Assembly: GCA_010645155.1 (NCBI GenBank)
Contig: CM021323.1
Span: 6,901,888-6,965,887, forward strand
Length of the DNA stretch: 64,000 nt
Reading direction: 5' to 3'
Origin: Tigriopus japonicus
Lineage: Eukaryota; Arthropoda; Copepoda; Harpacticoida; Harpacticidae
The notes beneath the pieces are model-generated. The model was not told the origin of the DNA. It saw only the letters and a program-made list of their open reading frames with translations, and ran no database searches. The position numbers and the translations under genes are program-made. This document shows, piece by piece, positions 44,682 through 55,268 of this stretch (position 1 is its first letter; every line of letters begins with the position of its first letter).

Positions 44682-46183
44682 CTTTTTCTAAATGTGAGTG
44701 AACCAAGCAAGTAAGATAAATCTCAGTGTTTGCATTGTGTGAGGCATAATTCTGGGCACCTTTTAAGCGCAAACCATAATATTTTTCTAAGCATATTTTT
44801 GCCCAAAATTTCAACACAAATGCATTTGGTCCATTGATCAAGTCAACAAAGAAAGAATTTTTATTTTATAGTCCTTCTTGTAGTGTTTTCTATCATGCAG
44901 CATAAAGTAATTAAAGAAACATCATTATGTATATCATGGAACTGTGGGAATGTGATTTGATGAGCAGGGCCACCAAATTTATGTAAAAAAATCGCTGGAA
45001 AATGAATTATTTTTGGAAGTTTTTTTGAGAAATAATGCAACAAAATCGGATTTTTTAGTATTTTTTTGGTAATTTTTGCGTAATTTGGTCACATATTGCC
45101 TCAAAAACTAACCTTTTCTATACTTGCATCATCTAAATTTTGCTTCATAGGTAGGAAAGATGCTAAATAATCATTTTTGTCTCAATTGTTGCTAATATAA
45201 TCGTTTCTATTTGTATTTTTGATTTTGACATCCTTTTTGTAGATCATTCTCAACAGAACAGGCATTTTTACACATTTCTTTCAGATTTTCCCAATTTTGG
45301 TAGTTGAGGACAAAAATTGCACATTTTTGTAATTACAATGTAAAATGTCATTCACTATTTAGCGGGCCTGATGATGAACTAAACATTCCTCATCACAAAT
45401 GTACTGCACTGCATATTCTTGCTGCTTTGTCTTGACTTTGTCGTAAATCAAACATTTTTCCATATCAGTCTCATTGAAACACGCAATTTAACCACATTTA
45501 TGTAAAATTTTCCCCATTTATGTAATTTTGGACAAAAATCGCAGATTTTGTTAATTACATTGTAAAATGTAATTTACAACTGTATAGGGCCCTTGTTGAT
45601 GAGTCCTTTAATAGGATTGAATCCACTGAGAAACCCATGTTTTTTAACTTGACATGGGCATGAGGTAGTTGGAAAGTGCACTATGCTTACAATGTGTAGA
45701 ATTAAATTTAAGTTAACTTAATTTAACTTATTGAAGTGATATAAAGAATGAGAAAATTGAAAGAGGTGATATACCTATTGGGACTCTTGGCAGATTAATA
45801 GTGTGATGCCGCAATGCCATTATATTTGAGGCATATTAATGCACAAAGGGTGATATATTAAACTTTAATGCGGCTTTTCATGTGCAAGAAAGCTATATAA
45901 TCAACAATTGCATACTGTAACAATAAGTTATTAAGGAATACCAAATATTTCTTTAAGAAATCACCTATATGAATCACTTAAATGGATATTTACATATATT
46001 CAAATTGGATTGTCTCAAGTTAAAACTATGTTAAAATTTGATGCTTTGAGTTGTTTATCCATGCACGAGTATTACAAAAATATCAAAACTGTGAAAATCT
46101 TTTACATGGGAGATGTGGAGACTGGAAAGAAGCTAGAGAAAAGGTAACTAAGTTGCTAACATCTATTATAAGTCTGAATTAAG
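44682..46183. other. AT-rich, no gene; internal duplicated motifs
   Basis: 45305-45370 and 45520-45600 share GGACAAAAAT.GCA.ATTT..GTAATTACA.TGTAAAATGT, probably part of a decayed element around 44966-45600. No coding signal. Confidence 0.35.
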
Positions 46184-46191
46184 TAACATAG

Positions 46192-46489
46192 TAGTGATGT
46201 GAAATCTGGGCTTGGGCAAGTTTTTTCACGGAAGGTTGCAAGGTAGGGTCGCCTAAGTGAGATTTTGTGCTTTGCTAACCAACTCAAGCAAACACAAATT
46301 TGAGGTAAATTTGCAACCCTGATCCAAAGTTACAAAAGTCAGGGGCGCGTTTCTGTGCTTCTTAATGAAAAACCGGTTTATGAAGATAGATAGGCAGAAG
46401 GGAATACCATTTCACTGAAGGTAAATTGGCGACCCCAGTGAATGATGTCACGAAAAAAAGCTTGCCCAAGCGCCCAAGTCACATCACTT
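46192..46489. mobile_element. hAT-like MITE, family with copy at 62565
   Basis: 298 bp, ends TAGTGATGTGAAATCTGGGC and (inverted) AAGTGATGTGACTTGGGC. It is flanked by exact TAACATAG octamers (46184-46191 and 46490-46497). The interior contains GGTTGCAAGGTAGGGT and AACCGGTTTATGAAGA, shared with the second copy. Non-coding. Confidence 0.9.
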
Positions 46490-46528
46490 TAACATAGCTT
46501 CCTGAGCAACATGACGCTTACAGTAGAG

Positions 46529-46686
46529 CATAGATTTCTTGACACTGGATGGCAGACGACCGCTTGGTTGGTTGGAAAAACAGTACAAGAAACCGGTTTG
46601 TGATCAATTCCCAGGAGACTGTTCAATGTACTAATTTACCAACCAAGCGGTCGGTCGTACGACATCCAGTAGTCAAGATATCTATG
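46529..46686. mobile_element. 158-bp MITE with long inverted ends
   Basis: Left CATAGATTTCTTGACACTGG... and right (inverted) CATAGATATCTTGACTACTGG share about 45 bp, including ACCGCTTGGTTGGT. AGTAGAG is repeated at 46522-46528 and 46687-46693. Non-coding. The superfamily is uncertain because the duplication is 7 bp. Confidence 0.8.
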
Positions 46687-47351
46687 AGTAGAGACGCTTT
46701 TCTAGCTTACAGAAAAGGTTGCGTGGCACTCAGCCGTCCAGAAGTTCCGTGGTCTATGGCTGAACGTACATTTTCAAAGTGTTTGAATGTTGTATTGCTT
46801 TCGGAGCAACGATGTAGTTGTGATGTTGTCGTCCGATTGGGCCAAGTACTTTTCGATTCGGGTTAGTTGGCTTTTCAAAGTAATAACCTTTGGTTGCCGA
46901 TCGGTCAGTTTCGTTTGCACTGTGCGTTAATTTGTCGTCATTATTTTTGTTGCTTTTTTGAGTAAGTGGACTGTATATGATTCTCGATTGTTAAAGATGA
47001 ACACTCAGGCGCGAGTAACCTCTAGCATGAAACGAATATCCCCTCTCAATTATCATGAAGTTCCAAGTGTTTGTGTAATGGAATTAAAGCTAAAACTTTG
47101 TAAAGCGAAATGGAGAAAACAGCTTACTGCACTTGCCGAAATAAAAATTCTTTGTCAACTTCCAAAAACACGTTTCCCCTGATAACAAACTCGCCCTTTC
47201 CAAATACTCAAAAAATATATACAAACTTCTGCGTCATACTTCTGCGTTCGGTGAAACAAGACGTTCAAAAAAGTGCTCCGTAGATACTTGTAAATTTCGC
47301 GTTTGAAGTGAATTCTCGAGTTCCACGGAGAAGTTTTCGAATAGTTTCGAC

Positions 47352-47575
47352 ATGTCACTGAATGCAGTTAATTCCAGTGACGTTCAAATAGTCACCAAAG
47401 ACCAACAAAACGAATCCTTGATGATTGAGGCTCTAAGGCTGTTTTGGCAAGACGCAGAAATCACAATGAAGGGTAAGAATACCATTCTCAAGGATTCCAT
47501 TATGGATGGCTTCCGAACTTTGGTCTTCTTCTGCCACAAAAATTTCTCTCCCGACAAGAAAGTCAAAATCAGTCA
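47352..47575 (+). pseudogene. Probable LINE ORF1 N-terminus, cut by an LTR element
   Basis: Open frame starting MSLNAVNSSDVQIV, cut after KVKISH by the insertion at 47576. Removing the LTR element (47576-49643 with one GTCA) and the hAT-like element (49662-51455 with one target copy) places it directly upstream of the CCCH zinc-finger ORF at 51456, though one small indel separates the two frames. About 46.7-47.35 kb may be the LINE 5' UTR. The assignment is inference from continuity. Confidence 0.45.
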
Positions 47576-49643
47576 TGTAGCGTACCAGTGAGAGGCGACC
47601 TCTGTATCATATAAATAGACATTCCTCATACTGAAATACAATCCAATCTACCACTAGACTCTGGTCTTACTACAACTCCCTAGCTAGCGGATCTTGAGAT
47701 CCCTACATTGGTGACCTCGACGTGATTGACTCACACCTACGATATAATTGGCAACCCGCCATGTGGACTCCGTACCCTCACATCACTCTTCGGCCCCCTC
47801 ACCTCTGGAAGAGCGAACACGGCAACTAGCCTCGTCCAACCGGACACTCGCTCGCGGCAACTAGCCCTCCAGTCACCCCTCTTCGGCCACCTCATCTAGG
47901 CAAGGCCCGGTGGTGGTCTAGTCCGGCAAGCCTCGTATGGCCCTGGCTAACCACACCTCTACGATTTCTGGTCGAGTCCCTCCTGCGTTCTACCTCTGCT
48001 CTCGGCAACCCGCCTTCCGATCCTCCGGATTCGCGCACGGCAACTAGCCTCAGTCCATTTGGACTCGCGCACTTGGGCAACCCGCCTCCAATCCGGACGC
48101 ACAGTATCCCTACGATCCAATACCTTACCATGTAAACGTTAAACGTCCAAAGATTGGCTGAGAGAGGTTGCGTGGCCAATTAATAACATTCCGTGAAAAA
48201 AGACATTAGGAGGAAATAGGATATTTCTTGATTAGATAGCTCGAAAAAAGTCATACCAATCATAGGCCAATGTAATATTTTGATTGTCAGTTGCGGTTTT
48301 GCACGAACAAAATACAATCCACGCTAATAAATTAACTTGTGCTCATACAGTTGCTTGACAAACATAGAAAGAAAAGATTACTATTGGGTTGAAAAGGCCA
48401 TCAAAACAATTATTGGATTTGCAAATCTGATTTTAATTATAGCTATACAAAAACGTTCCTTTAAAAAGGCATTTTTAACTCTTGGTTTTTATTAGACATA
48501 TGTACTACCGGCTAATTCTTGCTCATTAGGTACTACCCTTTTTTTAGATTTTCTAGATTTCGCCGTTTTTGACAGTCAGATCAGTTCAGACACATTGGTC
48601 CTAATCAAAAGGGACATACATAACGTCTATTTTGTGGGAGCAGCTTTAACTGTCTTTTTTTTGTCTGGACGGACATTTAATCTTTCTTCTTTCTTATAAG
48701 ATAGGTTCATTCACCTTTTTGGGAAACTAATTCGATTTTTCCATGTTGCAAGTATTTTTTTTTCTTTTTTTTGCATCTGTTGGGAACTTTTATTCATCTT
48801 TTTTTGTTTAATTGGTCAATTTTATTCGTCTTTTTCGTCTAATTTGACAGTTTTATTCGTCTTAACTTCCTGTCCCTACTTATTACACTAATCTTTGTTG
48901 TACTGTTCTTATACATTGATTTCAATGTTTGGGTATAACAATGTGATGTATGACAATTTAGGGAATGAAATGGAATGTTGATATTGATCACGCAACCTCT
49001 CAGCCGATCTTTGGACGTTTAACGTTTAAAACCTTACCATGCCCTAGGGACTCCGCGCACGGCAACCCGCCTCGGTCCAACCGGACTCGCGCCACCCACT
49101 TGTCCACGGCACCTACTTGGCCGCCTCATCTAGGCTGAGCCCATGTGGTCCAGTCAGGGGAGCTGCGTAGAGCCCTGACTGGCCACAACCTACGATTTTG
49201 GCATCAATCGCCCCTCTTCTACGTTTTACGCTTCATGCGCCTTCTCTACAATGGGTTCCTCCTTTCAACGTGCCACTTCGGCAACACGCCATCGTGTACC
49301 CGGAGGCTTGCAACTCAGCGCCTCCTTTCCCTTTACCTGTGCCTCCTCTTTTACTTACCACCCTACTTACCAGCATACCTTCACTTGCCCTTTCCAATGC
49401 CTTGCCTCCTACGCTTCCAACTACACACCATCGCCTGCCCGGATCCCTCCTCGCCGCCTCTGCTCTCACCTTACCGCCTACCTAAAAATCATTGCCAAAG
49501 GGGGGGATATATGTAGCGTACCAGTGAGAGGCGACCTCTGTATCATATAAATAGACATTCCTCATACTGAAATACAATCCAGTCTACCACTAGACTCTGG
49601 TCTAACTACAACTCCCTAGCTAGCGGATCTTGAGATCCCTACA
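47576..49643 (+). mobile_element. LTR retrotransposon, non-coding (LARD/TRIM-like)
   Basis: Two 132-bp LTRs, 47576-47707 and 49512-49643, almost identical, begin TGTAGCGTACC and end ATCCCTACA, with TATA-like ATATAAATAG. The flanking duplication is GTCA (47572-47575 and 49644-49647). A primer-binding-like TGGTGACCTCGACGTG starts one base after the left LTR, and a purine tract AAAGGGGGGGATA precedes the right LTR. The interior is C-rich, repeats CGGCAACCCGCC/CGGCAACTAGCC units and encodes no recognisable gag or pol. It must therefore depend on another element. The few LTR differences suggest a fairly recent insertion. Interrupted by the element at 48132-49030. Confidence 0.85.
48132..49030. mobile_element. 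MULE-like element nested in the LTR retrotransposon
   Basis: An 899-bp insertion with about 45-bp inverted ends (TAAACGTTAAACGTCCAAAG, then GGCTGAGAG..GTTGCGTG, and the inverse on the right). It is flanked by the identical decamer ACCTTACCAT (48122-48131 and 49031-49040). Target duplications of 9-10 bp with long inverted ends are typical of Mutator-like elements. The interior is AT-rich and non-coding, in strong contrast with the C-rich host element. Confidence 0.8.
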
Positions 49644-49661
49644 GTCACTTCTTGACTCAAC

Positions 49662-51455
49662 CAGGGTTGCCAGGTGGCCGCCGCGGCGGCCAAAATTTCC
49701 AAAAGTGGCAACTTTTAACACCTGATGGCCACGAGAAAAAAATTGTGGCCGCCGGGGGGAAATTGGCCGCCAAATTGGCAACTTTTGAAACCTGATGGCC
49801 ACGAGAAAAAAATTGTGGCCGCCGGGGGGGAATTGGCCGCCAAATGGCAACTTATGAAAGTTAATGGCAACGGGAAAATATCGAAAGGCTGCTGATCATT
49901 ATGTGAGTGCCAACCAGGGTTGTCAGGTGGCCGCTGCGGCGGCAATAATTTCCAAAAAAGGTAACTTTGGAAAGGTGATAGCCACGAACAAACGTTAGTG
50001 GCCACCGGTTGAAATTTGGCCACAAAATGGCAACTTTTGAGGCTGCTGAATGGCCACAAGAAATTTTTTGTAGCATCTTAGCCGAATTTGGCAACTTTTG
50101 AAACTTGATGAATCATCAAGTACTTACCTGTAATTACCTGTATCATCAATGATGACACAGGCAATTACCAAGTAATTGCTAAATTGCGACACATGCAAAT
50201 CTTTGGCTGCCAGTTGAAAGTCCATTTCAAACAAGTCCTCTAAACAAATACTTAAGTTAAACATTAGGTTGTGCCTTGTTTTTGACTGCAGTCAATTGTG
50301 GCGTCTGAATCATAGCGATGGACAAATGCGCTTTTGGGCAGAAATTTAATTTTTGATGTCAGTTAGTGATGGACCAAACAAGATCATAACCAAAAGTTTT
50401 CGTATAAAGAGGGCTTAACCAAAACTGCAAGCAACTGATTGAAAAATTATATACATGCAAAATTCACTTTAAATTTAAATTGATTATGTGTTCAACATCA
50501 TGAAAAACTCAGTTTTGAAAAAAACAATTTGGTCAAAAGAAGTTGTAAAGGTTTTTGAACCAAAAGTATCTTCGGCTTCTTTAAAGTGCATGTCTGCTTT
50601 TGGTTTAGTTAAGCATAACTGAAACCGAAATCAAAATTTCGGCTGTAATTTGATAAGCACAGTGAGAAAAAAGGTTGTTGATTTTGTGCTCCGTAGTGTT
50701 GCGCCGCCCTTTTCTGGTGATTCTGTTCTTTCCTGTTCTGCACTCGATCAAATATTTCAAATGGTCAGTTGCTCCGCAACAAACGGTCGAGAAAGAGATG
50801 CGATCATAGAATTTTTGTGAAGCAATGAGACAACAGAGGCCACGACGGTGCTACGGAGTAAACAAGCAGGCCCAGCTGATGTTTACTGAGCTTCCCTTAT
50901 TTCGGCCGAAAGCGCTTTCATTCCATCAGCAGTTTCAGTTATGCTTACCAAAACTAAAAGCAGACATGCACTAAATAGGATGGATTTTGATTGTTAAATA
51001 ATTTTGTATAAAGACTAAAGATGAAACCCTATGCATTTAACATTTCCGATTTACAGACACATAATGTTACCTATCGGCAAAATTGGGTCAATACCAGCTT
51101 TATTGGGCGGGGGAGGATCAACCCTGCAATCCTAGCACCTAAGGATTCACGTTAACGTCAATTGTCTATAATGCCAAGTTGACGCTTTGTTCCCATGAAG
51201 TTTCTTACTAGAACGCACAATACAAAAAATGTAAAGAAGTTTAAGAAAATATATATTTTACAAAAAATGTCTTGAGCAATGCTCCTTACTTATACATTTT
51301 TTTGCAATGTGCGTGACAATTGAACAACAATAATGAAAACAATGAAAATAAAAAAATGGCTGCCAAGTGGCAACTTTTCCTCATTTTTGGCCGCCAAAAG
51401 GCAACTTCTGATTTTAAATTTGGCCGCGAGCCCTCCGTGGGACCTGGCAACCCTG
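49662..51455. mobile_element. hAT-like element with nested insertions
   Basis: The ends are CAGGGTTGCCAGGT and its inverse ACCTGGCAACCCTG. Target copies are ACTCAAC (49655-49661) and ACTCAAAC (51456-51463), an 8-bp duplication that lost one A on the left. A second left-end-like copy (AGGGTTGTCAGGTGGCCGC) lies at 49916, and GGCCGCC/GGCAACTTTTGAAA units recur at both ends. No transposase was seen. A decayed AACCGA-type MITE occupies 50364-50927. Confidence 0.75.
50364..50927. mobile_element. Decayed hAT-like MITE carrying its own insertion
   Basis: The left end TAGTGATGGACC and right end TTTCGGCCGAAAGCG...CCATCA match the family at 14156-14502. Between about 50653 and 50895 there is about 240 bp absent from that family, with loosely inverted ends (GTGCTCCGTAG; CTACGGAG). 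So this is a MITE inside a hAT-like element inside a LINE, itself hit again. Confidence 0.6.
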
Positions 51456-52150
51456 ACTCAAACCCTTTGGTGCCCACTTTGAATGGGATCCCAGTAAATG
51501 GGGAAAAGAGTGGGTCTGGCGAGATGGTAGAGGACTCTTTAACAGAAACTGGCCTAGTTAAAGCGCCCTCCTCAAGTGATTTACTAGAGGAATTTATCGA
51601 TGAGAAAGTTCTAAACGACGAAAAAACGTTGAAAAGGAAGGATACGGCTCTTCCAAAATGCCATTTTCATTCTCTAGGTAAATGTAACCGAGGTGCCAAG
51701 TGCCGATTTGTCCATGACCCCCTTTGTATGAAGTTCAAACGTTTTGGACCATTTGAAGGAGGGTGCAAGAAAGGGGATGCATGCAAATATCATGTTATCC
51801 TGTGTCCACGAGCGTAAAGGAGTGTAAACATGGCTATCATGTGAGGCCTCCGACCAGCGAAAAAAAAAAAATGAAAACGCAACCGCAAAAACAGATCCCG
51901 TCGGTTTAGTAAATCAATCTGACCCAAATGGTCCTTTTTTAGACCTGGTGCAAGACCTTTCTCAGCGGTTGTTGAGTATGGAGCAATCTCTACTCACTTT
52001 GCACTCAGAAATTCGAGCCAGGCCCCTCCCAACACACCTAACAAGGCAGCCTCTGAACCTTCAACCAATGAGCCAATTTCATTTTCAACCTCAAGCTCAA
52101 GCTTATCCTACCCAACAAATTCAATCACTCGGCCAGTTCCCAATGAGCTA
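51456..52150 (+). pseudogene. LINE ORF1 with CCCH-type zinc fingers
   Basis: The frame 51456-51817 has a Glu/Lys-rich segment, then two CCCH-like fingers, CHFHSLGKCNRGAKCRFVH and one starting CMKFKRFG ... CKYH. After a break near 51817-51945, a second frame (51948-52151) continues with a coiled-coil-like start (LSQRLLSMEQSLLTLHSEI) and a Gln/Pro-rich tail. ORF1 proteins bind LINE RNA (family knowledge). The EN/RT ORF follows within 50 bp. Coding is broken here, and the N-terminus lies across two insertions. Confidence 0.7.
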
Positions 52151-52159
52151 AGACATTAA

Positions 52160-52587
52160 AAACGACTCCAAATTCCAACGGACTTAAACATCCTTTACAT
52201 GAATGCACATCTAATCAATAATAAGCATGAGAGAGTTGAGGCTCTGTTAGAAGAAAAAAAGCCTAACGTGTTCCTTGTCACTGAAACTTGGGCAAATAGT
52301 GAAATCACAGATCATGAACTCAATTTCTGTGGATACAAATTGAAAGTCCGCAAGGATAGAACGGACACTAAACGCGGCAGAGGGGGCGGTCTTGCGATTT
52401 ACGTCAAAATAGGAGTCCAAGCAAAAGCTCTTTGCAATCTCCCGCCCTCCGTGGCAAGTATATCCGTCAATAATCTTGACATTTTTTGTGTCTACAGATC
52501 GCCTAACGCAATTGCAGAAACTAACGAGTCAATCAACAATTTCGTTGCTTCGAGGAATAGCTATTTCTTTTAACCGGGTTACATTCT
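52160..52587 (+). pseudogene. LINE ORF2 start: APE-type endonuclease N-terminal half
   Basis: The frame reads LYMNAHLINNKHERVEALL, VFLVTETWANSEI (catalytic Glu in ETW), then the RGRGGGLAIYVK region and FCVYRSPNA. These are the N-terminal motifs of the AP-endonuclease domain of CR1/Jockey-type LINEs. It stops at SYFF near 52572, where inserted DNA begins; the second half resumes at about 53768. Confidence 0.8.
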
Positions 52588-52589
52588 AC

Positions 52590-52905
52590 CAGGGGCTGAG
52601 TAAGGGGAGAGGAGGAGAGAAAGTTGGTTGAGGGTAACTCGGAACCACTTAGTCAACCAGATTCTCTTCCGAGTGAGTTGTTGCCACCTCGGGAAGGTGG
52701 TGCAGGTGTCAGAGGTGGAGGTGTAGGAGCGGCCTGCTCCTCTTCCTCGCTCCACCGACGCCTCTGGCACTTGCCCACCTGACCTAGGTGGCAACAGCTC
52801 AAGAGGCAAGAAATCTGGTTGACTTGGTGGTTTAGAGTTGCCCGAAATCAACTTGCTCTACGATTCGACTCTTTCTCAGGCCCGAGTAAAAAGAACCCAG
52901 GTAAA
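52590..52905. repeat. Imperfect palindrome of about 315 bp
   Basis: Both arms carry the same blocks in opposite orientation: AGTCAACCAGATT, TTGTTGCCACCT, AACTCGGAACC/AAACTCTAAACC-like. They meet near a GGAGCGGCCTGCTCC centre at about 52727-52741. Inserted within the LINE endonuclease region. No coding content. Confidence 0.65.
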
Positions 52906-53112
52906 AGACGCAGTTTTCCGTTAGAGTAAGTGAAACCCTTGCACAGTGTTCAGAATGGTTCCCCAGGTTTGGCCATTTAAGTCATCAAAAGCCGTGACTA
53001 CTCCATGTAACTTAATACCACAGGCCACTAGAACCAGGCAAGCCCGTGATTCGAACCAGGGATGTTGTTGGTAGTTGGCCAATGCTCAACCCCTACGCTA
53101 TGACTGCCTGCC
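52906..53112 (-). mobile_element. tRNA-derived SINE, second family
   Basis: Minus-strand head with an A-box-like TAGCGTAGGGGTTGAGC (about 53101-53085) and a strong B box GGTTCGAATCAC (53057-53046), then a non-tRNA body. The spacing fits a tRNA-like Pol III promoter. The 3' end merges with the palindrome on the left; no A-tail or target duplication is evident. Confidence 0.65.
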
Positions 53113-53767
53113 TTATATTTAGAGAGTATTTAGTTACAAATTGAATTCAAAATGAATGAAAATACATTTAGCGGCTGCTGAGTTATTTGGGTTTGAATGG
53201 TACATTTTTGAACCCCAAAAAAACAAAAAAACGCTACAGTTACATGAAAAAAACAAATTCCCTAGGATTTCATATTCAATTCATTCAATGTTGCGTAAAA
53301 GCAAGAACTTTTTTAAGTTACAAGTTCATGTCAAAATAGCTCATATGTAATGTCACTTAAAAAATGTACTTAAAACAAGATTTTTGGAATAAATTCATAT
53401 TTTTTGCAGTACACTTTGTTATGCGTTCCGCCAAGATTGCAAATAAATATGTCTAACAGATTCATAATAAAATTTACGATTTCTTGAAAGATCATGTTCA
53501 AAATGGACGAAAATCAAAACTTGAAACATTAACACATTTTTTCAAAATGTCAAAGTACCATCCAACTTTGTGTGCCTGAATTTGCAAAAGATTTTTTTTC
53601 TGAAATATATCTTAAATGCTTCTTAGGTGAGATTTTATTTTATTTTGAGCTATTTTGACAAAAACTTTAAAACTCAAAAAAGTCATTTTCTATTGCAACA
53701 TTAAAAATTTATTTGAAATCTTTGGAAATTTGTGTTTTGCTATAAATGTAACGTTTTCCGGCTTTTT
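53113..53767. other. AT-rich inserted DNA inside the LINE
   Basis: No coding signal. 53150-53270 weakly resembles 35600-35730. Together with the palindrome and the SINE it separates the two halves of the endonuclease domain. Confidence 0.4.
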
Positions 53768-55268
53768 GGTGTCTAATTGTGGGAGATTTCAACATCCCAG
53801 GAATTTGTTGGCAAGCACTTTATTCGAGCAACAAAATAGAGCAAGACTTTTTAGACTCCCTGGTGTATGTTAATCTATCCCAACTCGTGACAAACTCAAC
53901 CCACGGAGTCAATCCCTAGGGGAATGTTTTGGATCTTGCTCTGACCAACTCCCTGGCGCAAATCAAGTGCGTCCAAGTGCAGGAAGTGGACAAGATCAGT
54001 GACCACTACCCAATAGCAATCAACACCTACTCCTCATGCCCCAAGACTCCTCGATCCACAGAGCTGGTCCCTGACCTAAAAAAGGCTGATTTTAATCAAC
54101 TTAACCACCTCCTGTCGATTGCTGAATGGAGCGAAAATGGTTCCGTCAAATCAATTGAAAACGAATTGTGTCATTTCTACCAGACCCTGGATAATGCATC
54201 CTCTATGTCAATTCCTACGAAAGTCCGAAGGCAATGCTCGTTGAGACCTCCTTGGATGTCTGTTCCCTTGCAAATACAAAGAGAAGGGTTAGACGGCGAG
54301 TGAAGCATGTGAAGTCGTCACAACTCAGAGAGAGGCTGAAAGCTCTGTCGATTGCAGTAAAACAGGAAGTCAAAGAGGCAAAAAGGTTGTATGAAACAAA
54401 CCTTACGATGCCTGGGAACGAAAAACAGCTATATTCGTACATAAACTCAGAAACGAACACCATTGGCCAAATTGATTACTTGAGTGACTCAAATGGCAAG
54501 GAGATACGATCCGACCAGGAAAAGACTGAAGTCTTCAATCAGTTCTTTTCCTCCGTGTTTACTCCGCTTGTCGTTGCTCACTCAGAAAAATCTGAAGTAG
54601 CCACATGTGCAGACCTTCCACCTGTAGAACTCCAAATCACCCCAGAGAGGGTCGAGGGCGTAATTTCAAAGATGAAAAAACAAGCCGCCCCTGGCCCTGA
54701 TGGTATTCTACCACGAGTTCTCTAAGAAGTAAGGAAACAAATCAGCAAGCCACTCTCGGCCCTTTTCCAACGTTCTTTAAACGAGGGGGGTGAAGTGCCA
54801 CAGGCTTGGAGGGACGGAAATGTATGCCCCATCTTTAAAAAAAGGGAAGAAAGATGACCCATCAAATTACAGGCCTATTTCCCTCACTAGCGGTGTTGGT
54901 AAAATCCTGGAATCAATTTTAAAGGATTTTTTTTCTTGGTCACTTGGAAAGAAATGAGAAACTTATCCAAGCTCAGCACGGTTTCAGAAGCTCAAGATCA
55001 TGCACCACGGGCTTGTTCCTAGAAATTTAGAACAAATTACCGAATCAGTTGATGCTGGAAATCCGGTCGACTCTGTTTACTTCGACTTCTGCAAAGCATT
55101 TGACAAAGTCAGTCATTTCCTTCTACTGAAAAAACTCTCGGGTCTGGGCGTACACGGCTCTGTGCTCAGGTGGGTGGAAGCTTGGCTATCCAACAGACGG
55201 CAAACTCATGTCACAAGTGGTGTACTGTACCTCAAGGTTCAGTTCTGGGCCCAGTCTTGTTCCTAGCC
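53768..55268 (+). pseudogene. LINE ORF2: endonuclease C-terminus and RT N-terminal half
   Basis: Begins at IVGDFNIPGICW (APE endonuclease catalytic block), passes a stop near 53920, then GNVLDLALTN and SDHYPI with the catalytic His. A linker (KRRVRRRVKHVKSSQLRERL) leads to the RT start (AAPGPDGILPRVL, 54700). Frameshifts around 54725-55000 are followed by AQHGFR.SRSC, VYFDFCKAFDKVSH (first catalytic Asp) and QGSVLGPVLFLA. The insertion at 55269 cuts here, exactly before the YINDI...FADD block. Confidence 0.8.

Noticed and set aside
47892..49550. Several ORFs of 75-123 codons within the LTR element
   Set aside because: They overlap in many frames of a C-rich repetitive interior and show no gag, protease or RT motif.
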